Source of the DNA: Candidatus Bathyarchaeota archaeon
GTDB lineage: Archaea > Thermoproteota > Bathyarchaeia > Bathyarchaeales > Bathycorpusculaceae
Reading direction: 5' to 3'
NCBI GenBank assembly: GCA_026014485.1
Contig: JAOZIE010000023.1
Coordinates: 340,150 to 404,149 of the forward strand
DNA: 64,000 bases
The position numbers and the translations under genes were made by a program. The notes beneath the pieces are model-generated. The model ran no database searches and was not told the origin of the DNA. It saw only the letters and a program-made list of their open reading frames with translations. Below are positions 44,105 to 51,997 of the stretch, piece by piece (position 1 is the first letter of the stretch; every line of letters starts with the position of its first letter).

Positions 44105-44175
44105 TAAAAACTAGCTTACTGTTAAGTTCTCTTTGTCTCTATCTGGCCCGATTCGTGATAGACCTTCGTTCGCTG
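44105..44175. repeat. Element B internal repeat, copy 2
   Basis: Shares agcttact, ctttgtctctat and gatagacct with 40200-40285. A nearby inverted atagagaca occurs at about 44058. The two copies bracket the replication genes, as expected for origin-associated or regulatory repeats. Confidence 0.55.
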
Positions 44176-44212
44176 AGTCCTTTTTGTCCAGTTTGATGTG
44201 GCGTGATAAACT

Positions 44213-45379
44213 GTGAGTCACTTCTGTTGCCCCCAATGCAGTTCAAGCCGCCTGTACAAAGACGGTTTCAGGTATTTGGGCAACGGATGTTCAGTTCAGC
44301 GATGGTTGTGCAGAGATTGTGGACATAGGTTTAGCAGGTCAAGTGTTGGTATTTTAAGCAGTAGTGTGGGCGATTTAATACCTAATACCAAGAAATCAAA
44401 TAGTCGAATAAACTCTATTGATAGTAGCCAAGTATGCGTAACCTTGGCAAAAGGTGCGAAAAACTTGACCACTGCAGCAGAAATCAAAACTGTTGCGGGT
44501 GAATCTCCAGAGACCAAAGGCAACATAGTATCATTCAGCTTTTGGCTGCTAAAACAAGGGTATTCTGAAGCTACAATCAAGGGACGCGTAAAATTGCTGA
44601 ATAGGCTCATGCGACTTGGAGCTAACTTTGCCGACGAAGAATCGATAAAGAAAATAATTGCAGAGCAAAAGTGGAGTGTAAGCAGGAAAGTAAACGCAGT
44701 AGACGCGTACGACAGTTATCTAAAGATGCATGGCAAAACGTGGAATCCACCTATCTACAGAAGAGTAAGAAAGCTACCTTTTATCCCAACGGAAATGGAG
44801 TTAGACCAGCTTATCGCCGGGTGCAGCAAAACAATGGCAACATTTCTACAACTGCTAAAAGAAACCGGTATGCGAAGCGGAGAAGCATGCCAACTACTTA
44901 AGTGGATTGACATAGACTTAGAGCAACGCACGATACGAGTCACGCCTGAAAAAGGGAGTAATCCTCGAATTCTTCCATTCTCATTAAAACTTGCCGATAT
45001 GCTCAACATGCTGCCTAAAAACACTGAAACGGTTTTCTCTAATGCTGACTTAATGAGAAGAAACTTCAACAAGCAACGCAAGCGCATAGCTTTCAAACTT
45101 AAAAACTCAAGAATACTGCAAATAACCTTCCACACCTTCCGTCATTGGAAAGCCACAATGGAATACCACAAAACCAGAGACATACTTCACGTAAAAGAAA
45201 TCTTGGGACACAAATCTCTAAACAACACAATGCTCTACACCCAACTCATTAGCTTCAAAGACGACGACTTCACGGCAGCAGTTGCGCACTCCGAGGAAGA
45301 AGCTTGCAAACTTATTGAAGGCGGATTTGAGTTTGTTTGCGACTTTAGCGGAAACAAGCTGTTCAGGAAACGCAAATAG
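44213..45379 (+). CDS. Tyrosine recombinase/integrase with N-terminal zinc ribbon
   Basis: 388 residues, GTG start. The N-terminus is a transposase-like zinc ribbon (CPQC near 6-9 and CRDCGHRF near 34-41). Then come a SAM-like core-binding domain (~105-185) and the catalytic domain with R221 (GMRSGEA), H307 and R310 (HTFRHW), H333 (GHKS) and nucleophile Y342. All catalytic residues are present, so it should be active. It lies 57 bases from the tRNA-Ala 3' end that it targets. Confidence 0.93.
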   Translation: MSHFCCPQCSSSRLYKDGFRYLGNGCSVQRWLCRDCGHRFSRSSVGILSSSVGDLIPNTKKSNSRINSIDSSQVCVTLAKGAKNLTTAAEIKTVAGESPETKGNIVSFSFWLLKQGYSEATIKGRVKLLNRLMRLGANFADEESIKKIIAEQKWSVSRKVNAVDAYDSYLKMHGKTWNPPIYRRVRKLPFIPTEMELDQLIAGCSKTMATFLQLLKETGMRSGEACQLLKWIDIDLEQRTIRVTPEKGSNPRILPFSLKLADMLNMLPKNTETVFSNADLMRRNFNKQRKRIAFKLKNSRILQITFHTFRHWKATMEYHKTRDILHVKEILGHKSLNNTMLYTQLISFKDDDFTAAVAHSEEEACKLIEGGFEFVCDFSGNKLFRKRK

Positions 45380-45425
45380 CAGCCATTACAAAAAATTCAA
45401 TAGAGGACCGGGGATCAGTACAATC

Positions 45426-45458
45426 GATGTTGAAGTGGACTGGGGGGGATTTGAACCC
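45426..45458. repeat. att core copy R (33 bp, right end of element B)
   Basis: Identical to 34015-34047. It overlaps the last 23 bases of the intact tRNA-Ala gene. Integration by the adjacent recombinase rebuilds the tRNA here. Confidence 0.9.
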
Positions 45459-45509
45459 CCGACCTCTTGAGTGCAAGTCAAGCGTTCATACCAGCTGAAC
45501 TACCAGCCC
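45436..45509 (-). tRNA. tRNA-Ala (anticodon UGC)
   Basis: 74 bases fold into a full cloverleaf: acceptor GGGCTGG/CCAGTCC with the Ala identity pair G3-U70, D-stem GTTC/GAAC, anticodon stem CTTGA/TCAAG with loop CTTGCAC (anticodon TGC), T-stem GGGGG/CCCCC with TTCAAAT loop, discriminator A. CCA is not encoded. No intron. It is the integration target of elements A and B. Confidence 0.96.
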
Positions 45510-45787
45510 TTATGCTTAGCAATTTTTTTTCTTGCCAACCCTTTCGGGCGGTTTTTCTTAGATTCTTAAGCGGTTCCTTGATATTTAGGTTTTGCAGGCG
45601 GCGGCTTCATCGGCTGATGATTCGGGGCAGATTGGTTTGCGGACGGGACCTATTTGGATGCTAATAGCGATTCGATGCAGAAACTTAGAGGGGGTCTCTG
45701 AGGGGCGTTTCAGCCAAGCCTACCAGAGAGGGGTGTTGACCGCAAAAGCCATAAACCGATGCTCCAAATACACAGGTGAGGATTCGT

Positions 45788-46273
45788 ATGCTTAACTTTG
45801 CAGTTGTCAAAATCAGTCCGCCTCCAGATGTTAATCTCATTTTTGGGCAGGCACACTTCATCAAAGCCGCCGAGGACCTCTTTGAGGCGTTGGTTAATGC
45901 GGTTCCGGGCGTGAAGTTCGGGTTGGCTTTCTGTGAAGGCAGTGGCCCCTGTTTGGTTCGAAGTGAAGGCAACGACCTCGAACTCAAAAAGGCGGCTTCG
46001 GAGAAGGCTTTGGAGCTTGCCTGTGGACATTGCTTCCTCATTTATCTGCGGGGCGCTTACCCCATAAACGTCCTTGACAAAGTTAAAGCGGTGCCTGAGG
46101 TGTGCGGTGTTTATGCGGCGACGGCGAATCCGCTGGAGGTGGTTGTGGCGGAGACCGAGCAGGGCAGAGGTGTCATTGGCGTCGTCGACGGCTACAAAAG
46201 CAAAGGCATCGAAACCGACGCGGACGTGGCGGCGCGCCGTGGGTTTTTGCGCAAAATCGGCTATAAACTCTAG
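45788..46273 (+). CDS. Adenosine-specific kinase family protein
   Basis: About 161 residues of the archaeal adenosine-specific kinase fold, with the family pattern [20 protein letters not shown] and the C-terminal [17 protein letters not shown] loop. Thought to bind adenosine or ATP; the physiological role is poorly known. ATG 45788 with GGTGAGG at 45774-45780 is preferred to GTG 45776. It precedes a second Mrp gene by 70 bases. Confidence 0.9.
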   Translation: MLNFAVVKISPPPDVNLIFGQAHFIKAAEDLFEALVNAVPGVKFGLAFCEGSGPCLVRSEGNDLELKKAASEKALELACGHCFLIYLRGAYPINVLDKVKAVPEVCGVYAATANPLEVVVAETEQGRGVIGVVDGYKSKGIETDADVAARRGFLRKIGYKL

Positions 46274-46343
46274 CCCTCAGTCCATCCCGAAAGCCTTTTT
46301 AGTTCACAAAGACATCAAAAGCAAGTTGACAGGTTGATTTTTA

Positions 46344-47228
46344 ATGAGTGCCCCAAACCAGAACCCCGACCTTGCGGAAGCCCGCAGACAAAGATCACTT
46401 CAGCAGCAAGAGCAAATAGCGCGTCTTCGAATCCGCATGGGAAAAATCAAGCATAAAATCGCCGTCATCAGCGGCAAAGGGGGCGTTGGCAAAAGCACCG
46501 TCACCGTAAACTTGGCGGCGGCGCTGGCTAAAACGGGAATGTCTGTTGGCATCTTAGATGCGGACATCCATGGACCCAGCGTTCCACGACTTCTGGGCTT
46601 AACAGGGGCGCAGGTGAAGATGGGGCCGCCTGGAGTTTTTCCTGTGCCTGGTCCGCTTGGCATGAAAATCATCTCCATAGACTTCTTTTTGGCAGAGGAA
46701 GTTCCCACCATCTGGCGTGGTCCCCTCAAAATGGGTGCTATACGCCAGTTCCTCCAAGACATCGTGTGGGGCGACCTCGACGTTTTGTTGATTGATTTGC
46801 CTCCTGGAACAGGCGATGAACCGTTAACCATCGCGCAGTTTCTTCCTGAAATGGACGGCGTGATAGTTGTCACCATGCCCAGTGAGTTGTCCAGCACCAT
46901 AGTCAAGAAAGCCATAACCTTCGCAGTCAGGCTAAACATGCCCATCATCGGGGTAGTTGAAAACATGAGTGGCTTTATCTGCCCTCACTGCGGAATCAAA
47001 ACCGACATATTCCCCGCGGACGGCGGCAGAAAAATGGCGAAGCAGGAAGGCGTGGAGTTTTTAGGCAGCATCCCCATCGACCCCAAAGTCGGCGTAGGCG
47101 CTGACCAAGGCAAACCCTTCATGATTGAACAAGAAAACTCCGCAGCTGCAAACGCCTTCAACGAAGTCGTAGAAAAAGTTGAAGCATACCTCAAACAGAG
47201 GGAGCAGCGCGGAAAACCTGATGCCTAA
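46344..47228 (+). CDS. Mrp/ApbC-type Fe-S carrier ATPase
   Basis: 294 residues. The N-terminal helix region lacks the Cys cluster seen in the paralogue at 12377. Walker A SGKGGVGKST, the ATPase core, and the bridging cluster CPHC near residue 213 are present. It is the canonical Mrp form, probably serving general Fe-S assembly, while the NBP35-like copy may be dedicated to the NifX/MinD operon. Confidence 0.92.
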   Translation: MSAPNQNPDLAEARRQRSLQQQEQIARLRIRMGKIKHKIAVISGKGGVGKSTVTVNLAAALAKTGMSVGILDADIHGPSVPRLLGLTGAQVKMGPPGVFPVPGPLGMKIISIDFFLAEEVPTIWRGPLKMGAIRQFLQDIVWGDLDVLLIDLPPGTGDEPLTIAQFLPEMDGVIVVTMPSELSSTIVKKAITFAVRLNMPIIGVVENMSGFICPHCGIKTDIFPADGGRKMAKQEGVEFLGSIPIDPKVGVGADQGKPFMIEQENSAAANAFNEVVEKVEAYLKQREQRGKPDA

Positions 47229-47333
47229 ACAGTTGGCTAATTGAAGTTGCAGACTTTTCTCTGAAAAATTTTTAGATAAAATAGAAAAGAATGGAGAGCT
47301 AAAAACGTCTTTGCCGTTGTTGCTCTGCCACGT

Positions 47334-47648
47334 TTATGGTTTTGATAGGGCTATCTCTATCGTGGAAACCATTCTGGATTTTGTTTCGCCTTCACGCGGC
47401 GGCATCTCTGCAGTTCCGATGGCTATGCTTTTCACTTTGAGTTCTTTTATGAATCTGCTTCGGGTAATCTCAGCGACGTCGACTGCGGTGGTTATTGCTT
47501 GACCTCTTGCCTTCAGTGTTATCTCTTTATTTGTGCCTGAAGAGAACGCTGTGATTATGGCAAGAACATAGCTCATTGGTGGTTTGTTTCCGACGAAGAT
47601 GACATCTTGTTGTTTTTCCGTATTTTCATCCTCCTTAATTTTTTTCAA
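47334..47648 (-). CDS. albA: Alba chromatin protein 1
   Basis: 104 residues with the full Alba fold (VIFVGNKPPMSYVLAIITAF, ITLKARGQAITTAVDVAE). It compacts DNA and binds RNA. The start is awkward: TTG 47648 lacks a ribosome site, while a strong AAGGAGGATG lies inside the first codons and its ATG is out of frame. A start just after that site would need a non-standard codon. TATA-like tttataag lies ~75 bases upstream. Confidence 0.93.
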   Translation of the reverse strand: MKKIKEDENTEKQQDVIFVGNKPPMSYVLAIITAFSSGTNKEITLKARGQAITTAVDVAEITRSRFIKELKVKSIAIGTAEMPPREGETKSRMVSTIEIALSKP

Positions 47649-47853
47649 TGTTGTAGGTTACGCTCTGGCTTCTCTCCATTTGCACAGAACGTTTACTGCA
47701 CCTATAGTTGCATCTTGCTTATAAATTCAATCAGTCAACATGGACTATGGCGGAACCGAAAATTCTGTAGCACAAACAAGAGTTTGTCGGCAACTTGGGA
47801 AAACCATTTTTAAAAGGTCATACACGACTAAGTGGCAGGAGCCAAGAACCTAG

Positions 47854-48822
47854 GTGGGAAAGAAGCCAAAAGACGATGCGAAAGAGCAAAAAAGCAAATT
47901 TGACTATCATTCTTCACGGTTTTTTGCTCTTCTCTTTCCAGCGGTTTACGCCGTAGCTTTGGCGGCTTTCTGTTTGGTTTATGAAATAATTCCTGGACCT
48001 GAATTCTTGGTTTTGATTTTCCTGATTTACGCGGCGTACAATAAGCGGACTTGGCGTTTCCTTAAAGACTGGCTTCCCTTCATCACCGTGTTTTTGTCTT
48101 ACGAGGCGATGTATGGGGTTGCAGATGTCTTAGCAAAATATAATCTTCATTCAGGACCACGCATTCTGGAAGATTTCGTGTTTGGCGGTACCCTGCCTTC
48201 TTTAGCTCTTCAGCAGTCTATTCAGTTGCCCGTGCTGGACTACATGGGAGCCTTCTTTTATTCGCTGCATTTTTTTGCTCCAACCGTTTTTGCCTTCATT
48301 TTGTGGCGGGAAAGCCCCCGAGATTACTGGAAGTACACAGTCGCCTTCGGCGTGTTAAGCTACAGTGCGCTGCTTACTTTTCTGCTCTACCCTGTGGCTC
48401 CTCCATGGTGGGAGTTTAATTCAGTTTACAATCCCTCATACACGGGACCCGTAGTGCAAAGAATCTTGACAACTTCCGTGGACGTAAATCTTGGTCTTCC
48501 CGTTTACAAAACCATGTTTGATTTTCTAAGTCCCAACCAATTTGCGGCTTTCCCAAGCATGCACTCAGCTTTACCCTGGCTTATTTCGCTGTTTGCCCTC
48601 AAAATCTGGAAAGCCAAAGCTTCTCCCATTCTGATTTTTCCAATCGGTGTCTGGTTCAGCGCAACTTACCTTGGCGAGCACTATTTTGTAGATGTCTTGG
48701 GCGGAATCATGTATGCAACTGTGGCGTTTGTGGCGGTGGAAAAGCTTCTTCCTTATTTGTCGTGTCGCATTAGCTTTTTGAAGAAACATGTGCCCAAACC
48801 TGAAGGCAAACCGCTGGGCTAA
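47854..48822 (+). CDS. PAP2-type membrane phosphatase (Aur1/IPC-synthase-like)
   Basis: 322 residues with about six to seven membrane helices. The PAP2 catalytic motifs are FPSMHSALPWL near 230 and GEHYFVDVLGG near 270 (motif 3 H and D). It resembles the inositol phosphorylceramide synthase/Aur1 branch of phosphotransferases, so a polar lipid head-group transfer is likely in the archaeal membrane. GTG start. No neighbour clarifies the substrate. Confidence 0.88.
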   Translation: MGKKPKDDAKEQKSKFDYHSSRFFALLFPAVYAVALAAFCLVYEIIPGPEFLVLIFLIYAAYNKRTWRFLKDWLPFITVFLSYEAMYGVADVLAKYNLHSGPRILEDFVFGGTLPSLALQQSIQLPVLDYMGAFFYSLHFFAPTVFAFILWRESPRDYWKYTVAFGVLSYSALLTFLLYPVAPPWWEFNSVYNPSYTGPVVQRILTTSVDVNLGLPVYKTMFDFLSPNQFAAFPSMHSALPWLISLFALKIWKAKASPILIFPIGVWFSATYLGEHYFVDVLGGIMYATVAFVAVEKLLPYLSCRISFLKKHVPKPEGKPLG

Positions 48823-48994
48823 CCCATCTGCATCGTTTACTACCTTTGAAACCCTGCTTTCACCGTTTGGTTCCGTAGCTTTCTGTGTTATCCGCGTAAT
48901 CAACATGTTTTTGCTTTCAACAGAAGGCTGTTGATGAACGGCTACGTATTTAAGCTGCAGAAGTGCATATGTATAATTAAGGGTGGGGGTACGC

Positions 48995-50503
48995 ATGCAG
49001 ACCAAAAATGACGCACTCATAGCCTATAACGTTCTTTACAAAAAAATAGTGAGCGGTGGATTTTGTACTTTATGTGGCGCCTGCGAGGCTGCATGTCCAA
49101 CTGGCGCTATCTCGGTAGAGGATGAAAAGAACCGCCGTTTACATGATTGCTCTGAGGACCTTGACCTTTGTCCGATATGCTACGAGGTCTGTCCTCATTC
49201 TGAGGCTCTTCAGCTTAGAACTCAGAAATTCGTTTCAGATGCTCCCGTTAAGAATGAAGCTTTAGGGTACTACCGTAAAATTGTACTTGCCCAAGCCACT
49301 GACCCTGAATTAAGAAAACTCAGCCGCGGAGGCGGAGTCGTTACGTCTCTGTTAACATACGGCGTCGAGAAGAAATTCTTCGACAGCGCCATCGTTTCCA
49401 AGGCTGAACCTGAAAACCCTGCCAAGCCCAAAGCCTCGGTTGCCACTGTACCTGATGACATTCTCTCCGCGGTCGGCAGCAAGTTCTTTCCTTCGCCAGT
49501 AGCTAAGGCGTATGGACGCGCGGTTTACGGGTACGGCAAAACCAAGATTGCCTTCGTCGGCGTGCCCTGTCACGTGCTTGCCCTACGTAAGATGGAGGCT
49601 TGGCGCCACAAAATAGCCGATAATTTAGCCATCATCATTGGGCTTTTCTGCTTTGGCACTTTCTCAATGGAGCCGCTGCTCAAGTATTTGGAGGATAACT
49701 ATCATGTTAAGCCCTCCGAGATTAAGCATATACGGCTAAGCTCCAAGTTCATTGTGCAAACCGAAAAAGACGTTATCCGAATACCCATATCAGAGATTGA
49801 AGACATCATCATGCCCAGCTGCAGAACCTGCACTGACTTCACATCCGAGTTGGCGGACATATCCATAGGCAGCGCATACCCGCTTGAAGAGTGGTCTACA
49901 GTTATTATCCGCACCAAAGCTGGGGCAGATTTCTTCTATAACGCAGTGGAAAACGGCGTGATTAACACGTGGGTTATCGAGCAGGAACCCGAAGTTTACC
50001 AGCGTGTAGCCCGAGCGTCTATACAGAAGCGAACCGCTGCAATTAAAGAAGCTAAGAAGATGGAGGAGAAATTCGGCTACCTGCCCATTCTTATGCTTCG
50101 GGAAACCGATGCGCTTGACCACGTGAAAGTGGAAGATATCATGACCACAAACGTGAAAACCGTCTCTGGAAGCGTTACGATTAGTCAACTGTTAGATTTG
50201 ATGGCAAAGCAGCATCACATAGGGTACCCCGTGATTAATGACAACGGAACACCTATCGGTTTCATCACGCTAGAAGAAGCCTGCCAAGTTGGACAAGAGA
50301 AACGAGACTCAACTCCGGTAAGCCAGATTCTGCGCCGAAAACCCGTCGCTGTTCACCCCGGGGACACTGCCCTTGTCGCATTCAGAAAAATGAGTGCGTT
50401 CGAAACAGGACGAGTCCTCGTCGTTGACCCTGCTGAACCAGACAAGATTTTGGGTATGATTACCAAGAGCGACCTTATGCACACATTAATTGAGCAGGAC
50501 TAA
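48995..50503 (+). CDS. FrhB/FdhB-type F420-linked flavoprotein with CBS pair
   Basis: About 502 residues. Starts with a ferredoxin-like cluster (CTLCGACEAAC near 18-28) and CPICYEVC, then the FrhB/FdhB N- and C-terminal domains that bind FAD and coenzyme F420, and finally two CBS domains (~370-500, DIMTTNVKTV and ILRRKPVAV). The CBS pair probably binds an adenine nucleotide and tunes activity. It lacks partner subunits nearby. The fusion is uncommon. I prefer ATG 48995 (MQTKND). Confidence 0.88.
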   Translation: MQTKNDALIAYNVLYKKIVSGGFCTLCGACEAACPTGAISVEDEKNRRLHDCSEDLDLCPICYEVCPHSEALQLRTQKFVSDAPVKNEALGYYRKIVLAQATDPELRKLSRGGGVVTSLLTYGVEKKFFDSAIVSKAEPENPAKPKASVATVPDDILSAVGSKFFPSPVAKAYGRAVYGYGKTKIAFVGVPCHVLALRKMEAWRHKIADNLAIIIGLFCFGTFSMEPLLKYLEDNYHVKPSEIKHIRLSSKFIVQTEKDVIRIPISEIEDIIMPSCRTCTDFTSELADISIGSAYPLEEWSTVIIRTKAGADFFYNAVENGVINTWVIEQEPEVYQRVARASIQKRTAAIKEAKKMEEKFGYLPILMLRETDALDHVKVEDIMTTNVKTVSGSVTISQLLDLMAKQHHIGYPVINDNGTPIGFITLEEACQVGQEKRDSTPVSQILRRKPVAVHPGDTALVAFRKMSAFETGRVLVVDPAEPDKILGMITKSDLMHTLIEQD

Positions 50504-50585
50504 CCCCCGTCCCCTTTCTGTTTTTCAAATCCGCTATGTATAAACTAACTCACAGTTTAAATATCGCTTAACAGGATGGTTCAGT

Positions 50586-51431
50586 ATGGCATTTCCTAGG
50601 TCAAGTTCACGTGGAACGTCGGCGAAGGTCCGAAAAGCTTCAAGCCGCAAAACCAAATCCAAAGCCGCCAAAAAACCATCTGAAATCAAGTATGCACCCG
50701 AAGTGTCCGCGCCTTCCCCAGAGGAAACTGCGGAAAAAGCCGTCGGCATCTTAGAGCGGCTTGGCAGCCAAATTTTTGCGCTTTCGCCTTTCAGCCAATA
50801 CTTTGACGATTGGCTTGTGCGTTTGCGACAGGCCCTTTTAGATTTTGAAACCGTCGCCGCCATAAAAGCAGACGAAGCATTCGTGAAAGAGCGAACGCAG
50901 ATATTAGCCGATGTTGAAGGCAAACTAGCCGAGATAAGACTCAAGGAAGCCGAAATGGACGCCGCCGCACAGGAACTCGCAGAAACCAATCATCACATCG
51001 TAGACCTCGACGCAGGTTACGCCACCCAAAACAGGGAACTATCTGAGAACAGAAACAGCACCATCGAACGCCTAACCAAAAACGTCCACGACATAGAGGA
51101 GGAACTTGTGCAAGTTGGGCAGATGAAAACCAGCTTCTTTGGCTTCACCAAGAAGGCTAAACGACAAAGGGAAGAGGCGACAACTCAAAGGTTGAATGCC
51201 GCCAAAGCCGAACTGGAAGTTACCGTACAGAACTTTGGGGTAGAACAGGAGACGCTTCACGATGACTACGCGGAAAAAAAGCAAGCTGCCATCGAAAAAG
51301 CGCAGGGTTTAGAAAAAGAAATCGTGGACATAGAGACTGACCGCTCCGCAGAAATCAGGGAAGCTGCCGCCGAAGGGTTGGCTAACGCCGTAAAATCTCT
51401 TCTGCAACGACAAACCGCCCCGCCTGAGTAA
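50586..51431 (+). CDS. Coiled-coil protein of unknown function
   Basis: 281 residues. The first ~40 are Lys/Ser/Arg-rich (disordered, perhaps nucleic-acid binding). The rest is mostly long coiled coil (Glu/Ala/Lys heptads, ~85-275) with an internal KKAKRQREEATTQRL turn. No family recognised. A damaged copy of its 3' end is at 54126-54267, which shows that the region was duplicated. Confidence 0.75.
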   Translation: MAFPRSSSRGTSAKVRKASSRKTKSKAAKKPSEIKYAPEVSAPSPEETAEKAVGILERLGSQIFALSPFSQYFDDWLVRLRQALLDFETVAAIKADEAFVKERTQILADVEGKLAEIRLKEAEMDAAAQELAETNHHIVDLDAGYATQNRELSENRNSTIERLTKNVHDIEEELVQVGQMKTSFFGFTKKAKRQREEATTQRLNAAKAELEVTVQNFGVEQETLHDDYAEKKQAAIEKAQGLEKEIVDIETDRSAEIREAAAEGLANAVKSLLQRQTAPPE

Positions 51432-51582
51432 CTGGCCAGTGGCGTCCGTCTGTGGACGCTTCTGAGAGTGCGTTATGTTTTTGCAGTTTAAGCTCTGCCG
51501 TACCCGCATAGTTTAACGGCGAGGGCATGCGGAAACCAAGCCGAGAATTCCTGCTGCGACAAAGCAAAGAGTGCTCACCAAA
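51276..51582. repeat. Segmental duplication, left copy
   Basis: 51276-51431 (3' end of the coiled-coil gene) plus 51432-51582 resemble 54126-54267 plus 54268-54430. The second half is a fragment of the CDP-alcohol phosphotransferase 3' end, readable on the minus strand at 51523-51582 (ggcatgcggaaaccaagc). The intervening 2.5 kb carries the beta-helix gene. The two copies have diverged, so this is not recent. Confidence 0.75.
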
Positions 51583-51997
51583 CTATGAGCGTCTTTGTCG
51601 GTACGCATTCTGTAAAGGCCCATGGAAATTCCTCATGTATGTTTAGTGTGCAGGGGCTTTACGCTGTTCGCATTGGGCACAACCCTTATTTTTCTTCATC
51701 CCGCAGATACTGCTTACGCGGAGGGACTTGGGCATTTTGCGGTTAGTAAAAAGGGGGCTTTCAAAGTTGTTCTTTTTTGTTTTAATGCTTGTGGTTTACT
51801 CGAACTCCAAGTTTCTAACAATGACCTTCCTGTCCCTTTACGGTGCCGTTTACGGAATGGCGCGTGCGTCTAACAGGATAAACGCAATGACAAGCCTGCT
51901 TCACTACGGCTCCGAAGTACTCCAACATGGATTATAACTGAAGCTTGACCTCGGTAGAACAACACTGTCCCCTTCTCATTGTGGTGTGAGCGGTTCT
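51583..51997. other. Non-coding stretch within inserted segment
   Basis: About 415 bases. Two short overlapping frames at 51622-51937 have Leu/Val-rich but unconvincing products with no ribosome site. No RNA gene or repeat was recognised. Confidence 0.35.

Larger units (their letters stand above)
34015..45458. mobile_element. Element B: 11.4-kb integrative element in tRNA-Ala
   Basis: It is flanked by 33-bp direct repeats that are the tRNA-Ala 3' end. The intact tRNA is at the right and a tyrosine integrase points at it. Gene content in order: DNA methyltransferase, AAA ATPase, unknown protein, Csa1/Cas4-like nuclease, ribbon-helix-helix protein, restriction-like nuclease, two unknowns, primase-ATPase, integrase. 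This is typical of archaeal integrated plasmids or virus-like elements. No capsid or conjugation gene is seen. Confidence 0.85.

Noticed and set aside
45282..45470. Frame ending in VDWGGFEPPTS across the integrase end and tRNA
   Set aside because: The GFEPPTS ending is the antisense tRNA T-arm; not a protein.
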